Part shown: positions 1 to 9,007 of the stretch, in pieces
How the letters are laid out: every line of letters starts with the position of its first letter
How positions within the stretch are numbered: the first letter of the stretch is position 1
NCBI RefSeq assembly: GCF_022601675.1
Contig: NZ_JAKVIL010000002.1
Span: forward strand, 124,001 to 188,000
Direction of reading: 5' to 3'
DNA length: 64,000 nucleotides
Source of the DNA: Ancylobacter gelatini
Lineage (GTDB): Bacteria > Pseudomonadota > Alphaproteobacteria > Rhizobiales > Xanthobacteraceae
The notes under the pieces: model-generated
What the model saw: the letters and a program-made list of their open reading frames with translations, nothing else
The model's database searches: none
Told to the model about the DNA's origin: nothing
Position numbers and translations under genes: made by a program

Positions 1-575
1 TCATAGACCTTGGCGTTGATCGCATCGATCTCCTCGCGCAGCGCCGGCGGGTAATAATCGTGGCGGTCGGGCGTGACGGCGTCGAATGCGGTGTTGAACA
101 TGCGGATGATCTCCGCCGATTCATTGTTCACGATGGTGCCGCGCTCCTTGTCCCACAGCACCGGCACGGTGACGCGGCCGGAATAATGCGGATCGGCGGC
201 CAGATACACCTCATAGAGCCGCTGCTTGCCCAGCACCTCGTCGCGGGTGGCGCCGGGGGAGGGGATGGCGGCGTGGTCGGCGAACACCCAGCCTTCCTCG
301 CCCATATGCGGATCCACCACCGAGACCGAGATGACGTTCTCCAGCTTCTTGAGCTTGCGGAAGATCAGCGTGCGGTGCGCCCACGGGCAGGCATAGGAGA
401 CATAGAGATGGTAGCGCCCGGCCTCGGCGCGAAAGCCCGCCTCGCCGGTGGGGCCGGCGCTGCCGTCGGTCGTCACCCAGTTGCGGAAGCGGGTGACGGT
501 GCGCTGGAAGCGCCCGCCGGTGCTCGACGTGTCGTACCATTTGTCGGCCCAGGTGCCGTCGACCAGAAGTCCCAT
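1..575 (-). CDS. Glutathionyl-hydroquinone reductase (Xi-class GST), 3' end outside window
   Basis: Only the first 191 codons are in the window; the gene runs off the left edge. It starts at the ATG whose complement is at 573-575 (MGLLVDGTWADKWYD). The N-terminal thioredoxin-like domain carries YACPWAHRTLI with Cys at about residue 63, the CPWAHR signature of the ECM4/YqjG/PcpF family. That cysteine attacks the thiol of glutathionyl-hydroquinones, releasing hydroquinone and glutathione. A later NNESAEIIRMFN segment matches the usual glutathione-contact region. Full family members are about 320 residues, so roughly the C-terminal 40% is missing here. It is cytosolic and its substrates in vivo are mostly unknown. 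The neighbour on the other side is a divergently transcribed MFS gene about 215 bp away. Confidence 0.9.
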   Translation of the reverse strand, partial: MGLLVDGTWADKWYDTSSTGGRFQRTVTRFRNWVTTDGSAGPTGEAGFRAEAGRYHLYVSYACPWAHRTLIFRKLKKLENVISVSVVDPHMGEEGWVFADHAAIPSPGATRDEVLGKQRLYEVYLAADPHYSGRVTVPVLWDKERGTIVNNESAEIIRMFNTAFDAVTPDRHDYYPPALREEIDAINAKVY

Positions 576-790
576 CGCGATGTCTCCTCTTGCAGGGGTG
601 AGACTAGTGCGGATGGCGCGGGATTTCCCCGGTAAAGTGCGGGCATCGGCGCAGGAGCGCGCGTGCCGGGATGCCCGCTTGCCAGTGCCGGCGCGGTGTG
701 GTCCGCTGCTTCGGTATCACATGGCCGCTCACGGAAGTTTATGCCTCACGCCGCGCCTGCCGCCCTGCTCCGCTGCGCTCCGGCGCCTTT

Positions 791-2074
791 ATGCTGATAC
801 CGGCCGCCGGGCGGGCGGCGCCGCCGCGGCAGGAGCGCGCGCTGGTCGCGGTGCTGCTGTGCAACGTGCTGGAATGGTTCGATTTCGCGATTTACGGCCT
901 GCTCGCGGTCTATCTGTCGCGCGCCTTCTTCCCGCAGGGCCACGGGCAACTGGCGCTGCTGGCGACGCTCGCCGTGTTCGGGGTCAGCTTCGTCATGCGT
1001 CCGCTTGGCGGGCTGGTGCTGGGGGGCATGGGCGATGGCCGGGGCCGCAAGCCCGCTCTGCTGGCCGCCGCGCTGTTGATGGCGGTGAGCACCTTCGCCA
1101 TCGGCCTCATCCCCTCATTCGAGCGGATCGGCCTTGCCGCGCCGCTGCTGCTGGTCGCCGCGCGCATGATGCAGGGCTTCTCGGCCGGCGGCGAATTCGG
1201 CATCGCCAACGCCTTCCTGCTGGAAACCGCGCCGGAAGGGCGACGCGGCCTCTCCACCAGCTTCCTCGCCATGACGGTCGCGCTCGGCAGCGGACTCGCC
1301 AGCGTGAGCACGGCGCTGCTGGTCGGGCTGCTGCCGGCGGAGGCGATGGAGCACTGGGGCTGGCGCGTGCCGTTCCTCGCCGGCGGGGTGCTCGGCATCC
1401 TCGCGCTGTGGTTGCGCCGCGGCATCGACGAGACGCCGGTCTATGAGCGCGCGGCGCCGGTGCCAGCCGCGCCGGAGGCGGTGCTGCAAAGGGTACGCCG
1501 GCCGATGCTCACCGTGTTCGGCCTCACCATGCACTGGACGGTGTGCTTCTACATCTTCCTGATCTACCTGCCCTTGTTCACGCAGAAGCAGGCGGGGCTG
1601 AGCGCCAGCGAGGCGAACTGGGCGAACGCGCTGTCCACGCTGGCGATCCTGATCTTCGTGCCGCTGGTCGGGCATCTGTCGGACCGGGTGGGGCGGCGGC
1701 CGTTCCTCATCGCCTCCTGCGTGCTGGTGCTGGCGCTGGTGCTGCCGGCCCTGTGGGCCATCGCCCATGCCGGGAGCTTCCTGCCGGTGGCGGCGATCCA
1801 GTTCCTGCTCGGCGGCTGCATCGCGCTCTATTCCGGGGCGGCGCCGGCGGCGGTGGTGGAACTGTTCGCCACACGCGACCGCTCGCGCTGGTCGGCGGTG
1901 GCCTATGCGCTGGCGGCGGCGGTGTTCGGCGGCTTCGCCCCGTTCATCGCGGTCTGGCTGACCGCGGCGCTGGACTGGCCGCTGGCGCCGGCCGGCTATG
2001 TCATTCTCGCCAGCGCGACCAGCCTCGTCACCGTGTGGCGCATGCCGGAGACGGCGCACCGGCCCTTGGCCTAA
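791..2074 (+). CDS. MFS transporter, metabolite:H+ symporter (MHS/ProP-like) family
   Basis: A 427-residue inner-membrane protein with about 12 hydrophobic segments. An early LEWFDFAIYG motif followed by VMRPLGGLVLGGMGDGRGRK is the MHS-subfamily signature (relatives ProP, ShiA, KgtP carry proline/betaine, shikimate, 2-oxoglutarate). A second loop motif, GHLSDRVGRRPF, opens the C-terminal half. The reading frame extends upstream, but the ATG at 791 sits just before the first membrane segment and is the best start. No strong Shine-Dalgarno is visible. The substrate cannot be told from sequence. The stop overlaps that of the convergent AraC gene by four bases. Regulation by one of the two adjacent AraC proteins is plausible but inferred. 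Confidence 0.85.
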   Translation: MLIPAAGRAAPPRQERALVAVLLCNVLEWFDFAIYGLLAVYLSRAFFPQGHGQLALLATLAVFGVSFVMRPLGGLVLGGMGDGRGRKPALLAAALLMAVSTFAIGLIPSFERIGLAAPLLLVAARMMQGFSAGGEFGIANAFLLETAPEGRRGLSTSFLAMTVALGSGLASVSTALLVGLLPAEAMEHWGWRVPFLAGGVLGILALWLRRGIDETPVYERAAPVPAAPEAVLQRVRRPMLTVFGLTMHWTVCFYIFLIYLPLFTQKQAGLSASEANWANALSTLAILIFVPLVGHLSDRVGRRPFLIASCVLVLALVLPALWAIAHAGSFLPVAAIQFLLGGCIALYSGAAPAAVVELFATRDRSRWSAVAYALAAAVFGGFAPFIAVWLTAALDWPLAPAGYVILASATSLVTVWRMPETAHRPLA

Positions 2075-3060
2075 CCCTCGACGGGCAGTGACCGCCCGAG
2101 AGCGGGGGCATGGCCGAAATGGGCGTGATAGGCGCGCGCGAAGCTGGAATAGCCTTCATAGCCGACGCGCCGGCCGATCTCGCTGATGGACAGCCGGCCC
2201 TCGCGCAGCAGGTCGCGCGCGCGCTCCATGCGCCGGGCCTGCGCGAAGGCGTGCGGGGTGAGGCCGAAGGCCTCGCGGAAGCCGCCGGAGAGTTCGTTGC
2301 GGTTGAGCCCGACGCGCAAGGCGAGCTGCTCGATGCTCGGCGGCTTCTCGATCTCGCGGCGATAGATATCGGCGGCGGTGTCGATCGCCTTGCGCCGGGC
2401 GTTTTCCCCGATCAGCCGGGGCGTGGCGGAGCGGAGCGGCTGCTGGAGCTGGGCGACGACGTGGCACAGGAACTCCACGGTCTTCACGCCGAGGAAGATG
2501 CCGCGCAGCGGCTCGGGATAGCGGCAGGCCAGCATCTGGTCGACAAGGCCGATGCCGGTCGTCGTCAGCGGAAGCTGGAACACGTCCGGCGTGCCTTCGC
2601 GCGACAGGAAGATCGGGCGGAACGCGGCAGGCACATGTTCCGGGTTCAGCCGGTAGTGATCCAGCAAGTGCCGGCGGTCGCAGATGAGCAGCATACCGCG
2701 CAGGCGCACGCCAGCCTGCGCGGCCGACGCCGAGGTCGGCGTGTTGCTGATCTGGAGCATGTGCGAGGACACCGGGTCCATGCGCGGGCCGATCCAGCGA
2801 TGATAGCTGCCGGTGATGATGGCCTGTATGCACACGAGATCGGCGCGCGCCAGCGACAGCCGGTAGGGCTCGCGCACCTCGAAATTCATCAGGTGCAGTA
2901 GCGTATGGGCATCAATGCGGCGATAGCCGTGCTCGCGGGCATTCACGGCCTGTCCGAGTCCGCCCGCTACCAGCTCCGACGACGCGAATTCGCCCGCGCC
3001 GAGCCCGGACCGCAGCGCGGGAAAATCAACGGCGAATTTGCGCGGCTCGTCCAAGATCAC
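2071..3060 (-). CDS. AraC-family transcriptional regulator
   Basis: A 329-residue protein. The C-terminal ~100 residues form the double helix-turn-helix of AraC/XylS proteins: PSIEQLALRVGLNRNELS is the first HTH and ISEIGRRVGYEGYSSFARAY, followed by FGHAP, the second. The N-terminal ~200 residues are a divergent ligand-sensing region like those of PchR-type regulators. The start taken is GTG at 3060 with only a weak ribosome site, so the start is uncertain. Its end overlaps the MFS gene stop (shared CTAA at 2071-2074), and it is divergent from a second AraC gene across a 160-bp gap. The inducer is unknown. Confidence 0.85.
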   Translation of the reverse strand: MILDEPRKFAVDFPALRSGLGAGEFASSELVAGGLGQAVNAREHGYRRIDAHTLLHLMNFEVREPYRLSLARADLVCIQAIITGSYHRWIGPRMDPVSSHMLQISNTPTSASAAQAGVRLRGMLLICDRRHLLDHYRLNPEHVPAAFRPIFLSREGTPDVFQLPLTTTGIGLVDQMLACRYPEPLRGIFLGVKTVEFLCHVVAQLQQPLRSATPRLIGENARRKAIDTAADIYRREIEKPPSIEQLALRVGLNRNELSGGFREAFGLTPHAFAQARRMERARDLLREGRLSISEIGRRVGYEGYSSFARAYHAHFGHAPALGRSLPVEG

Positions 3061-3220
3061 CTCAAGCGAACGCCGCGGCCGGACGCCGCCGCGAACAGGT
3101 GGGAATAGTGCACTCCTTCACGATCTATATCCAGTTGTCACGACCCGGTTCGCGCGCTCTACGCAGCGGACTAGCAACGGATGGATCAAGGGCCGATGGC
3201 CTGCTTGTTCCGGTGCCGGC

Positions 3221-4324
3221 ATGCTTCGCATTCAGCCTCCCCTCGCCAGCGAGCCGCTCCGCCGTCCGTTTCCCGCAAGCCCTGCAGCACCGACCGCCTT
3301 GCTCCCGTTCATCCTCACCAATGCCGGCCTCGCCCCGACACATCAGTTCGAGGCCTTTCGCGCGGCCTATGACGGCATCGTCGACATGGCGCCGTCGCCT
3401 GAGCGCGCGGCGGGTTATGCGGTCAGCCAGCGCATCTGGCCGCTGGGGCGGTGCCTGCTGGTCGCCATGAGCCTGCCGGCGTCCCCGCAGCCGCTGCGCT
3501 GGACCCATGCCGGCCATACGGTGTTCGACCATTGGTACGCGGCGCTGCCGTGCCGCTTCGTCGATGGACAGGCCGTGCCCGCGCGCTCCGCGCGTGCGGC
3601 AGCGCTTCATTCGCTCGCCCATCCCCATGCGGTGACCGTGCGGGAGGAGGGCGCGCTCCTGCTGTTCGTGCCGCGCGGTGCGTTGCGCGCGGCGCGGGGG
3701 CCGGGCATCGGGCTGCACGGCGTTGATCTGGACGATAACGGGCTGGACGACAACGGACTGCTCGGGCTGCTCGGCGACCTGATGCTGTCGCTGGCCAACC
3801 GGTTGCCGGGGCTCGACGACGGCGCGATCGCCCATGCCGCCGACGCGGTCTGCATGCTGGTCAGCGGCGCCGCGACGGCGTTCACGCCGCCAGGCCCGCT
3901 TGCGGCCTCGACCAATGATCTGTCGGTGATCGAGCGCGCGCGCCGGGTGATCCGTGCGCGGCTGAAGGACGAGGCGCTGGAGCCGGACGCCATCTGCCGC
4001 GAGCTGGCCGTGTCGCGGTCGCGGCTCTACCGGCTGTTCGCGCCGCTCGGCGGGATCGCGGCCTATATCCGCCGGCAGCGCCTGATGCAGGCGCGTCACG
4101 CGCTGGTCGATCCGTTCGAGACCCGCCCGATCATGATGATCGCGGAGGAATGGGGCTTTCGTGACCCTTCCGTGTTCAGCCGCGCGTTCCGGCATGAATT
4201 CGGCGTCTCACCCCGCGATGTGCGCGGGATCGGCCTCGGCGCGGCCGGCGCGGCGTCCGGACGGCCGGCGCCCCCGGCCGCGCCGCCGAGCCTCTCCGTG
4301 CTGCTCCATGGCCTTGTCGGCTGA
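3221..4324 (+). CDS. AraC-family transcriptional regulator
   Basis: A 367-residue regulator using the ATG at 3221 (MLRIQPPLASEP); the frame is open further upstream but that part looks non-coding. The C-terminus holds two HTH units: DAICRELAVSRSRLYRLF and IMMIAEEWGFRDPSVFSRAF with FGVSPRDVR after it, the classical AraC ending. The N-terminal ~230 residues resemble the AraC-binding-like ligand domain of FeaR/OxyR-unrelated regulators and contain a short duplicated motif, LDDNG-LDDNG, around 3728-3760. A Pro/Ala-rich tail follows the HTH. It lies upstream of the arginine deiminase island on the same strand, with a 252-bp AT-rich gap between, so it could control that island; that is inference. 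Confidence 0.82.
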   Translation: MLRIQPPLASEPLRRPFPASPAAPTALLPFILTNAGLAPTHQFEAFRAAYDGIVDMAPSPERAAGYAVSQRIWPLGRCLLVAMSLPASPQPLRWTHAGHTVFDHWYAALPCRFVDGQAVPARSARAAALHSLAHPHAVTVREEGALLLFVPRGALRAARGPGIGLHGVDLDDNGLDDNGLLGLLGDLMLSLANRLPGLDDGAIAHAADAVCMLVSGAATAFTPPGPLAASTNDLSVIERARRVIRARLKDEALEPDAICRELAVSRSRLYRLFAPLGGIAAYIRRQRLMQARHALVDPFETRPIMMIAEEWGFRDPSVFSRAFRHEFGVSPRDVRGIGLGAAGAASGRPAPPAAPPSLSVLLHGLVG

Positions 4325-4576
4325 GCGCGCCATGGCCCTTCGATGCCCGGAATGCTGCATGAGCGAAGCGACAAGTGGTGTTTTGATACCAATTTAGGGC
4401 GTTTTCGGATGTTTTTCTTCGCATGTGCAATATTAAATCGAGCGACCCCAGATTTTGGTACGGTGACTATTCGGGATTTTCAGTCAATAAATGAGATGCC
4501 GGGTCAATTTATTGAACAGGTAACTGTTCTATAGCTCTGTTTCGAAAGATTACGTCTGCAATCCGTGAGGCGATCC
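4325..4576. promoter_or_regulatory. AT-rich leader upstream of the arcD-arcA-arcD island, with stacked dyads
   Basis: This 252-bp gap is clearly more AT-rich than its surroundings, as expected for a promoter region. It contains TCAATAAATGA (4484-4494) and, 20 bp downstream, the perfect palindrome TCAAT-TT-ATTGA (4504-4515), then GAACAG-GTAA-CTGTTC (4514-4529), a perfect 6-bp inverted repeat. A TATAGC hexamer (4530-4535) follows and could be a -10 element. A TTGAT-N4-ATTTA sequence (4383-4396) is only a partial FNR/ANR match. These look like operators for the antiporter gene starting at 4577, but the binding protein is unknown. Confidence 0.45.
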
Positions 4577-6010
4577 ATGGCGAACGAAACGACCGGAAAA
4601 CTCTCCCTCTACTCGCTCACCGCCATGGTCGTCGGCTCGATGGTCGGCGCCGGCATCTTCAACCTGCCGGGCCGCTTCGCCACCGCCACCGGGCCGTTCG
4701 GCGCCATCATCGCCTGGCTGATCGCCGGCACCGGCATGTACATGCTGGCGCGGGTGTTCCAGGCGCTCGCCGAGCGGCGGCCCGACATCGATTCCGGCGT
4801 GTTCGCTTATGCCAAGGCCGGTTTCGGCGACTATATGGGCTTCCTCTCGGCCTTCGGTTACTGGCTCGGGAGCTGCCTCGGCAATGTGTTCTACTGGGTG
4901 CTGATCGGCTCGACGCTGGGGCGCTTCTTCCCGGAGATCTTCGGCGACGGCTCCTCGATGATCGCGATCGTCGTGTCGCTGGCCGGCATCTGGGCGTTCC
5001 ATTTCATGATCCTGCGCGGGGTGGAGCAGGCGACCTTCATCAACACGGTCGTCACCATCGCCAAGATCGTGCCGCTGATCGTGGCCATCCTCGGCTTCGT
5101 GTTCTTCTTCAATTACAATCAGTTCTCGGAGAACTTCTTCGGCGGCGTCGGCATGCCGGAAAAGACCCTGCTGGCGCAGGTGCGCGACACCATGCTGATC
5201 ACGGTGTTCGTGTTTCTCGGCATCGAGGGCGCGAGCGTGTATTCGCGCTTCGCCAAGAAGCGCTCGGATGTCGGCGCCGCCACCATTCTCGGCTTCGTCG
5301 GGGTGACCGGCCTGATGGTCGCGGTCACGCTGCTGCCCTATGCCACGGCGCCGCGCGCGGCGATCGCGGGGGTGCAGAATCCCTCGCTCGCCGGCGCGCT
5401 CGAACTGGTGGTCGGCCACTGGGGCGCGGTGCTGATCTCGATCGGCGTGCTGGTTTCGGTGCTGGGCGCCTATCTCGCCTGGTCGCTCATCTGCGCCGAG
5501 GTGCTGTTCGCCGCCGCCAAGTCCAAGGACATGCCGAAGCTGTTCGCGGCGCAGAACGGCAACCGCGTGCCGGCCAATGCGCTGTGGCTGACCAATATCG
5601 TGGTCTCGCTGTTCGTGATCTCGACCTACTGGTCGCGTGACGCCTTCAACTTCATGCTCGACATGACCAGCGTGACCGCGCTGCTGCCCTATCTGCTGGT
5701 CGCCGGCTATGGCGTGCTGCTGGCGCGCAGCGGCGAGGGCTACGAGGCGGCGCAGGACAAGCGCGGGCGCGACCAGTTCTTCAGCTGGATCGCGGTGGTC
5801 TACACGCTGTTCATGTTCGGCGCGGCGGGGCCGAAATATGTGCTGCTGGTCACCGTGCTCTTCGTGCCCGGCACCATCCTCTATTTCTGGGCCCGGCGCG
5901 AGCAGAAGGCCCGGCTGTTCACGCCGGTCGAACTCGCGATCTTCGTCGTCGTGCTCATCGGCGGCGCCGTCGGCACCTACGGGCTGCTGACCGGCCTCAT
6001 CACTCCCTGA
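4577..6010 (+). CDS. arcD: APC-family arginine/ornithine-type antiporter (first copy)
   Basis: A 477-residue membrane protein with about 12 hydrophobic segments of the basic amino acid/polyamine antiporter (APA) branch of the APC superfamily. The start [20 protein letters not shown] leads directly into the family's first helix with [12 protein letters not shown], the substrate-contact GxG region. [16 protein letters not shown] and [21 protein letters not shown] are typical of ArcD/YjdE-like exchangers. ATG at 4577 follows GAGGCG at a suitable distance; a GTG twelve bases earlier is less likely. It lies 25 bp before arcA, so arginine uptake with ornithine or citrulline export is the probable role. 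Substrate specificity is inferred from context and family. Confidence 0.85.
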   Translation: MANETTGKLSLYSLTAMVVGSMVGAGIFNLPGRFATATGPFGAIIAWLIAGTGMYMLARVFQALAERRPDIDSGVFAYAKAGFGDYMGFLSAFGYWLGSCLGNVFYWVLIGSTLGRFFPEIFGDGSSMIAIVVSLAGIWAFHFMILRGVEQATFINTVVTIAKIVPLIVAILGFVFFFNYNQFSENFFGGVGMPEKTLLAQVRDTMLITVFVFLGIEGASVYSRFAKKRSDVGAATILGFVGVTGLMVAVTLLPYATAPRAAIAGVQNPSLAGALELVVGHWGAVLISIGVLVSVLGAYLAWSLICAEVLFAAAKSKDMPKLFAAQNGNRVPANALWLTNIVVSLFVISTYWSRDAFNFMLDMTSVTALLPYLLVAGYGVLLARSGEGYEAAQDKRGRDQFFSWIAVVYTLFMFGAAGPKYVLLVTVLFVPGTILYFWARREQKARLFTPVELAIFVVVLIGGAVGTYGLLTGLITP

Positions 6011-6035
6011 CAAGAAAAACACGAGGACTGCCAAG

Positions 6036-7271
6036 ATGGAAACCAAGTTCGGCGTGCATTCCGAGGTCGGCCAGCTTCGCAAGGTGATGGTCTGCGCCCC
6101 CGGCCGCGCCCATCAGCGCCTGACCCCCAGCAATTGCGACGACCTGCTGTTCGACGACGTGCTGTGGGTCGATGTCGCCAAGCGCGACCATTTCGACTTC
6201 ATCAACAAGATGCGCGAGCGCGGCATCGAGGTGGTGGAGATGCACAATATGCTCACCGAGACCGTCGCGATCCCCGAGGCGAAGAAGTGGATCCTCGACA
6301 ACCAGGTGGTGCCGAACCAGATCGGGCTCGGCTTCGTCGAGGAGGTGCGCTCCTATCTCGAAGGGCTGACGGCGCGCCAGCTCGCCGAGACGCTGATCGG
6401 CGGCCTGTCGACCACCGAATTCCCCGAGACCATCGGCGGGGCGACGCTGGACCTGATCCGCGACGCCGCCGGGGCCAATGAGTACCTGCTGCCGCCGCTG
6501 CCGAACACGCTCTACACCCGCGACACCACCTGCTGGATCTATGGCGGGGTGACGCTGAACCCGCTCTACTGGCCGGCGCGGCACGAGGAGACCATCCTCA
6601 CCACCTCGATCTACAAGTTCCACCCCGATTTCGCCGGCAAGGTGAATGTGTGGTGGGGCGACCCGACGCAGGATTGGGGCCTCGCCACGCTGGAAGGCGG
6701 CGACGTGATGCCGATCGGCAAGGGCAACGTGCTGATCGGCATGAGCGAGCGCACCTCGCGCCAGGCCATCAGCCAGCTCGCGCAGGCGCTGTTCGACAAG
6801 GGCGGGGCCGAGCGCGTGATCATCGCCGCCATGCCGAAGCTGCGCGCGGCCATGCATCTCGACACGGTGTTCACCTTCGCCGACCGCGACTGCGTGCTGC
6901 TCTACCCCGATATCGTCGACAAGATCGAATGCTTCTCCTATCGCCCGGACGGCAAGGGCGGCCTCACCCTCTCCAAGGATGGCGGGCTGGTCGAGACCGT
7001 GCGCGAGGCGCTCGGCCTCAAGGAGCTGCGCGTGGTCGAGACCGGCGGCAACGACTACATGCGCGAGCGCACTCAGTGGGATTCCGGCGCCAACCTGGTC
7101 TGCGCCTCGCCGGGCGTGGTCTTCGCCTATGACCGCAACACCTACGCCAACACGCTGCTGCGCAAGGCGGGCATCGAGGTCATCACCATCGACGGTTCCG
7201 AGCTGGGCCGCGGGCGCGGCGGCGGTCACTGCATGACCTGCCCGATCATCCGCGACGCCGTTGACTACTGA
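6036..7271 (+). CDS. arcA: Arginine deiminase
   Basis: A 411-residue cytosolic enzyme converting L-arginine to L-citrulline and ammonia. All residues expected of the guanidine-modifying superfamily are present: Asp163 in TLYTRDTT, Glu220 in ATLEGGD, His274 and Asp276 in HLDTVFT, and the nucleophile Cys399 in [13 protein letters not shown]. Length equals the usual bacterial ArcA. The start is supported by GAGGACTGCC just upstream. It is flanked on both sides by APC antiporters on the same strand. The usual partners arcB (ornithine carbamoyltransferase) and arcC (carbamate kinase) are not in the window, so ATP from the full pathway needs genes elsewhere, or the enzyme serves ammonia production or citrulline exchange. 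Confidence 0.95.
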   Translation: METKFGVHSEVGQLRKVMVCAPGRAHQRLTPSNCDDLLFDDVLWVDVAKRDHFDFINKMRERGIEVVEMHNMLTETVAIPEAKKWILDNQVVPNQIGLGFVEEVRSYLEGLTARQLAETLIGGLSTTEFPETIGGATLDLIRDAAGANEYLLPPLPNTLYTRDTTCWIYGGVTLNPLYWPARHEETILTTSIYKFHPDFAGKVNVWWGDPTQDWGLATLEGGDVMPIGKGNVLIGMSERTSRQAISQLAQALFDKGGAERVIIAAMPKLRAAMHLDTVFTFADRDCVLLYPDIVDKIECFSYRPDGKGGLTLSKDGGLVETVREALGLKELRVVETGGNDYMRERTQWDSGANLVCASPGVVFAYDRNTYANTLLRKAGIEVITIDGSELGRGRGGGHCMTCPIIRDAVDY

Positions 7272-7293
7272 CCTCTTATCCGGTCGGTAGTCG

Positions 7294-7332
7294 CGGGACG
7301 GCTCGGCAACCGCCCCCCGCCGAGTCGTCCCG
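7294..7332 (+). terminator. Strong hairpin between arcA and the second antiporter
   Basis: CGGGACGGCTCGGC (7294-7307) can pair with GCCGAGTCGTCCCG (7319-7332) over 14 positions, including one G-U pair on the RNA, with an 11-nt C-rich loop. Only TTTCACG follows, so it is a poor intrinsic terminator. It more likely stabilises the arcA 3' end or lowers read-through into the second antiporter gene, which starts 30 bp later. Confidence 0.6.
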
Positions 7333-7362
7333 TTTCACGTCGCATCGGAGCGGCCCGCCTGC

Positions 7363-8790
7363 ATGACCCAGCCCGAACAACAGAAATTCGCCCTGCCCAC
7401 GCTGACCGCGATGGTGGTGGGCTCCATGGTCGGGGCGGGCATCTTCTCGCTGCCGCAGACCTTCGGGCGCGTTACCGGCGGGCTCGGTGCGCTGATCGCC
7501 TGGGCCATCGCCGGCGCGGGCATGCTGATGCTGGCCTTCGTGTTCCAGACGCTGGCGCGGCGCAAGCCGGAGCTCGATGCCGGCGTCTATGCCTATGCCA
7601 AGGCCGGTTTCGGCAATTATCCCGGCTTCCTCTCCGCGCTCGGCTACTGGACGGTATGCTGCCTCGGCAACGTGTCCTACTGGGTGCTGATCAAGTCGAC
7701 GCTCGGCGCGCTGTTCCCGATCTTCGGCGACGGCAACACGGTGGCGGCGGTGGCGCTGTCCTCGGTCGGGATCTGGCTGTTCCATTTCCTGATCCTGCGC
7801 GGGGTGAAGCAGGCGGCGTTCATCAACACGGTGGTGACCGTCGCCAAGATCATCCCGATCCTGATCTTCCTGATCTTCGTCGCCTTCGGTTTCAAGGCCG
7901 ACATCTTCGCCGTGAATTTCTACGGCGGGCCGGGGCTGGAAGGCGCGGGCCTGTTCGCGCAGGTGCGCGGCACCATGCTGGTGACGGTGTTCGTGTTCGT
8001 CGGCATCGAGGGGGCGAGCGTCTATTCGCGCTACGCCCGCCAGCGGTCGGATGTCGGCCTCGCCACGCTGCTCGGCTTCCTCGGCGTGCTGTGCCTGCTG
8101 GTGCTGGTCACCATGCTGTCCTATGGCGTGATGCTGCGCCCGGACCTCGCCAGCCTTCGCAACCCGTCCATGGCCGGGGTGCTGGCGGCGGTGGTCGGGC
8201 CGTGGGGCGCGGTGTTCGTCAGCGTCGGGCTGATCGTCTCGGTGCTCGGCGCCTATCTGTCGTGGTCGCTGCTCGCGGCCGAGGTGCTGTTCTCCGCCGC
8301 CAAGAAGGAAAGCATGCCGGCCTTCCTCGCCGCCGAGAACCGCAACGGCGTGCCCTTCATCGCGCTGTGGCTGACCAACCTGCTCATCCAGCTCTTCCTC
8401 ATCGTGACGCTGTTCGCGCAGGAAGCCTTCCTGCTGGCGCTCAAGCTCACCTCCTCGATGATCCTGCTGCCCTATCTGCTGACCGGCGCCTATGCGCTCA
8501 AGCTGGCGCTGAGCGGGGAGGGCTACCGGCCGGATGAAGGCCGGCGCGGCGATCTGGTGCGCGCCGGGCTCGCGACGCTCTACGCGGCCGGGCTGGTCTA
8601 TGCCGGCGGGCTGAAGTTCCTGCTGCTGTCGCTGGTGATCTACGCGCCCGGCAGCGTGCTGTTCGTGATCGCGCAGAGGGAGCGCGGGCGGCAGGTGTTC
8701 ACCCCGGTCGAACTGGGGCTCTTCATGGCGGTGGGTGCCGGGGCGGTGCTGGCCGTGTTCGGGCTGGCGACGGGGCGGATCGCGATCTGA
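7363..8790 (+). CDS. arcD: APC-family arginine/ornithine-type antiporter (second copy)
   Basis: A 475-residue paralogue of the antiporter before arcA. The same landmarks occur in the same order: [56 protein letters not shown] and EVLFSAAKKESMP. About 12 membrane segments are expected. Divergence is strongest in loops and the C-terminal third, so the copy is not recent. ATG at 7363 has a weak ribosome site (GCCCGCCTGC), which together with the preceding hairpin suggests lower or separate expression. A different exchange partner (citrulline versus ornithine, for example) would explain keeping two carriers; that is inference. Confidence 0.83.
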   Translation: MTQPEQQKFALPTLTAMVVGSMVGAGIFSLPQTFGRVTGGLGALIAWAIAGAGMLMLAFVFQTLARRKPELDAGVYAYAKAGFGNYPGFLSALGYWTVCCLGNVSYWVLIKSTLGALFPIFGDGNTVAAVALSSVGIWLFHFLILRGVKQAAFINTVVTVAKIIPILIFLIFVAFGFKADIFAVNFYGGPGLEGAGLFAQVRGTMLVTVFVFVGIEGASVYSRYARQRSDVGLATLLGFLGVLCLLVLVTMLSYGVMLRPDLASLRNPSMAGVLAAVVGPWGAVFVSVGLIVSVLGAYLSWSLLAAEVLFSAAKKESMPAFLAAENRNGVPFIALWLTNLLIQLFLIVTLFAQEAFLLALKLTSSMILLPYLLTGAYALKLALSGEGYRPDEGRRGDLVRAGLATLYAAGLVYAGGLKFLLLSLVIYAPGSVLFVIAQRERGRQVFTPVELGLFMAVGAGAVLAVFGLATGRIAI

Positions 8791-9007
8791 TCCGGGGCGC
8801 GCGCCCCTCGACCTCGCCCCCGGCCTGTGCTATCCGGCCGGACCTTTTCGGGAACTGACTTCATGACCGCCCGGTTCATCCAGCGACGACGAGAGCCGCG
8901 AGCCCGCGCATCCCTGCGCGTGTGCCGTGAAGCTCGTGCGTGCCGGCGACCGTGAACGAGGCGGGGCGCTGGTGCGTGCTGACCGTCTCCAGTGTCCGAG
9001 TGCCCCG

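Noticed and set aside
4383-4396. FNR/ANR box (TTGAT-N4-ATTTA) upstream of the arc island
   Set aside because: Only the left half matches; right half ATTTA is a poor fit to ATCAA and distance to the start is long.
4550-6082. 510-codon open frame antisense to the first antiporter
   Set aside because: Shadow frame with repetitive charged composition.
8791-9007. Small gene between the second antiporter and GNAT
   Set aside because: The ATG at 8863 opens only an Arg-rich frame without ribosome site; GC palindrome at 8794-8807 has no T-run.
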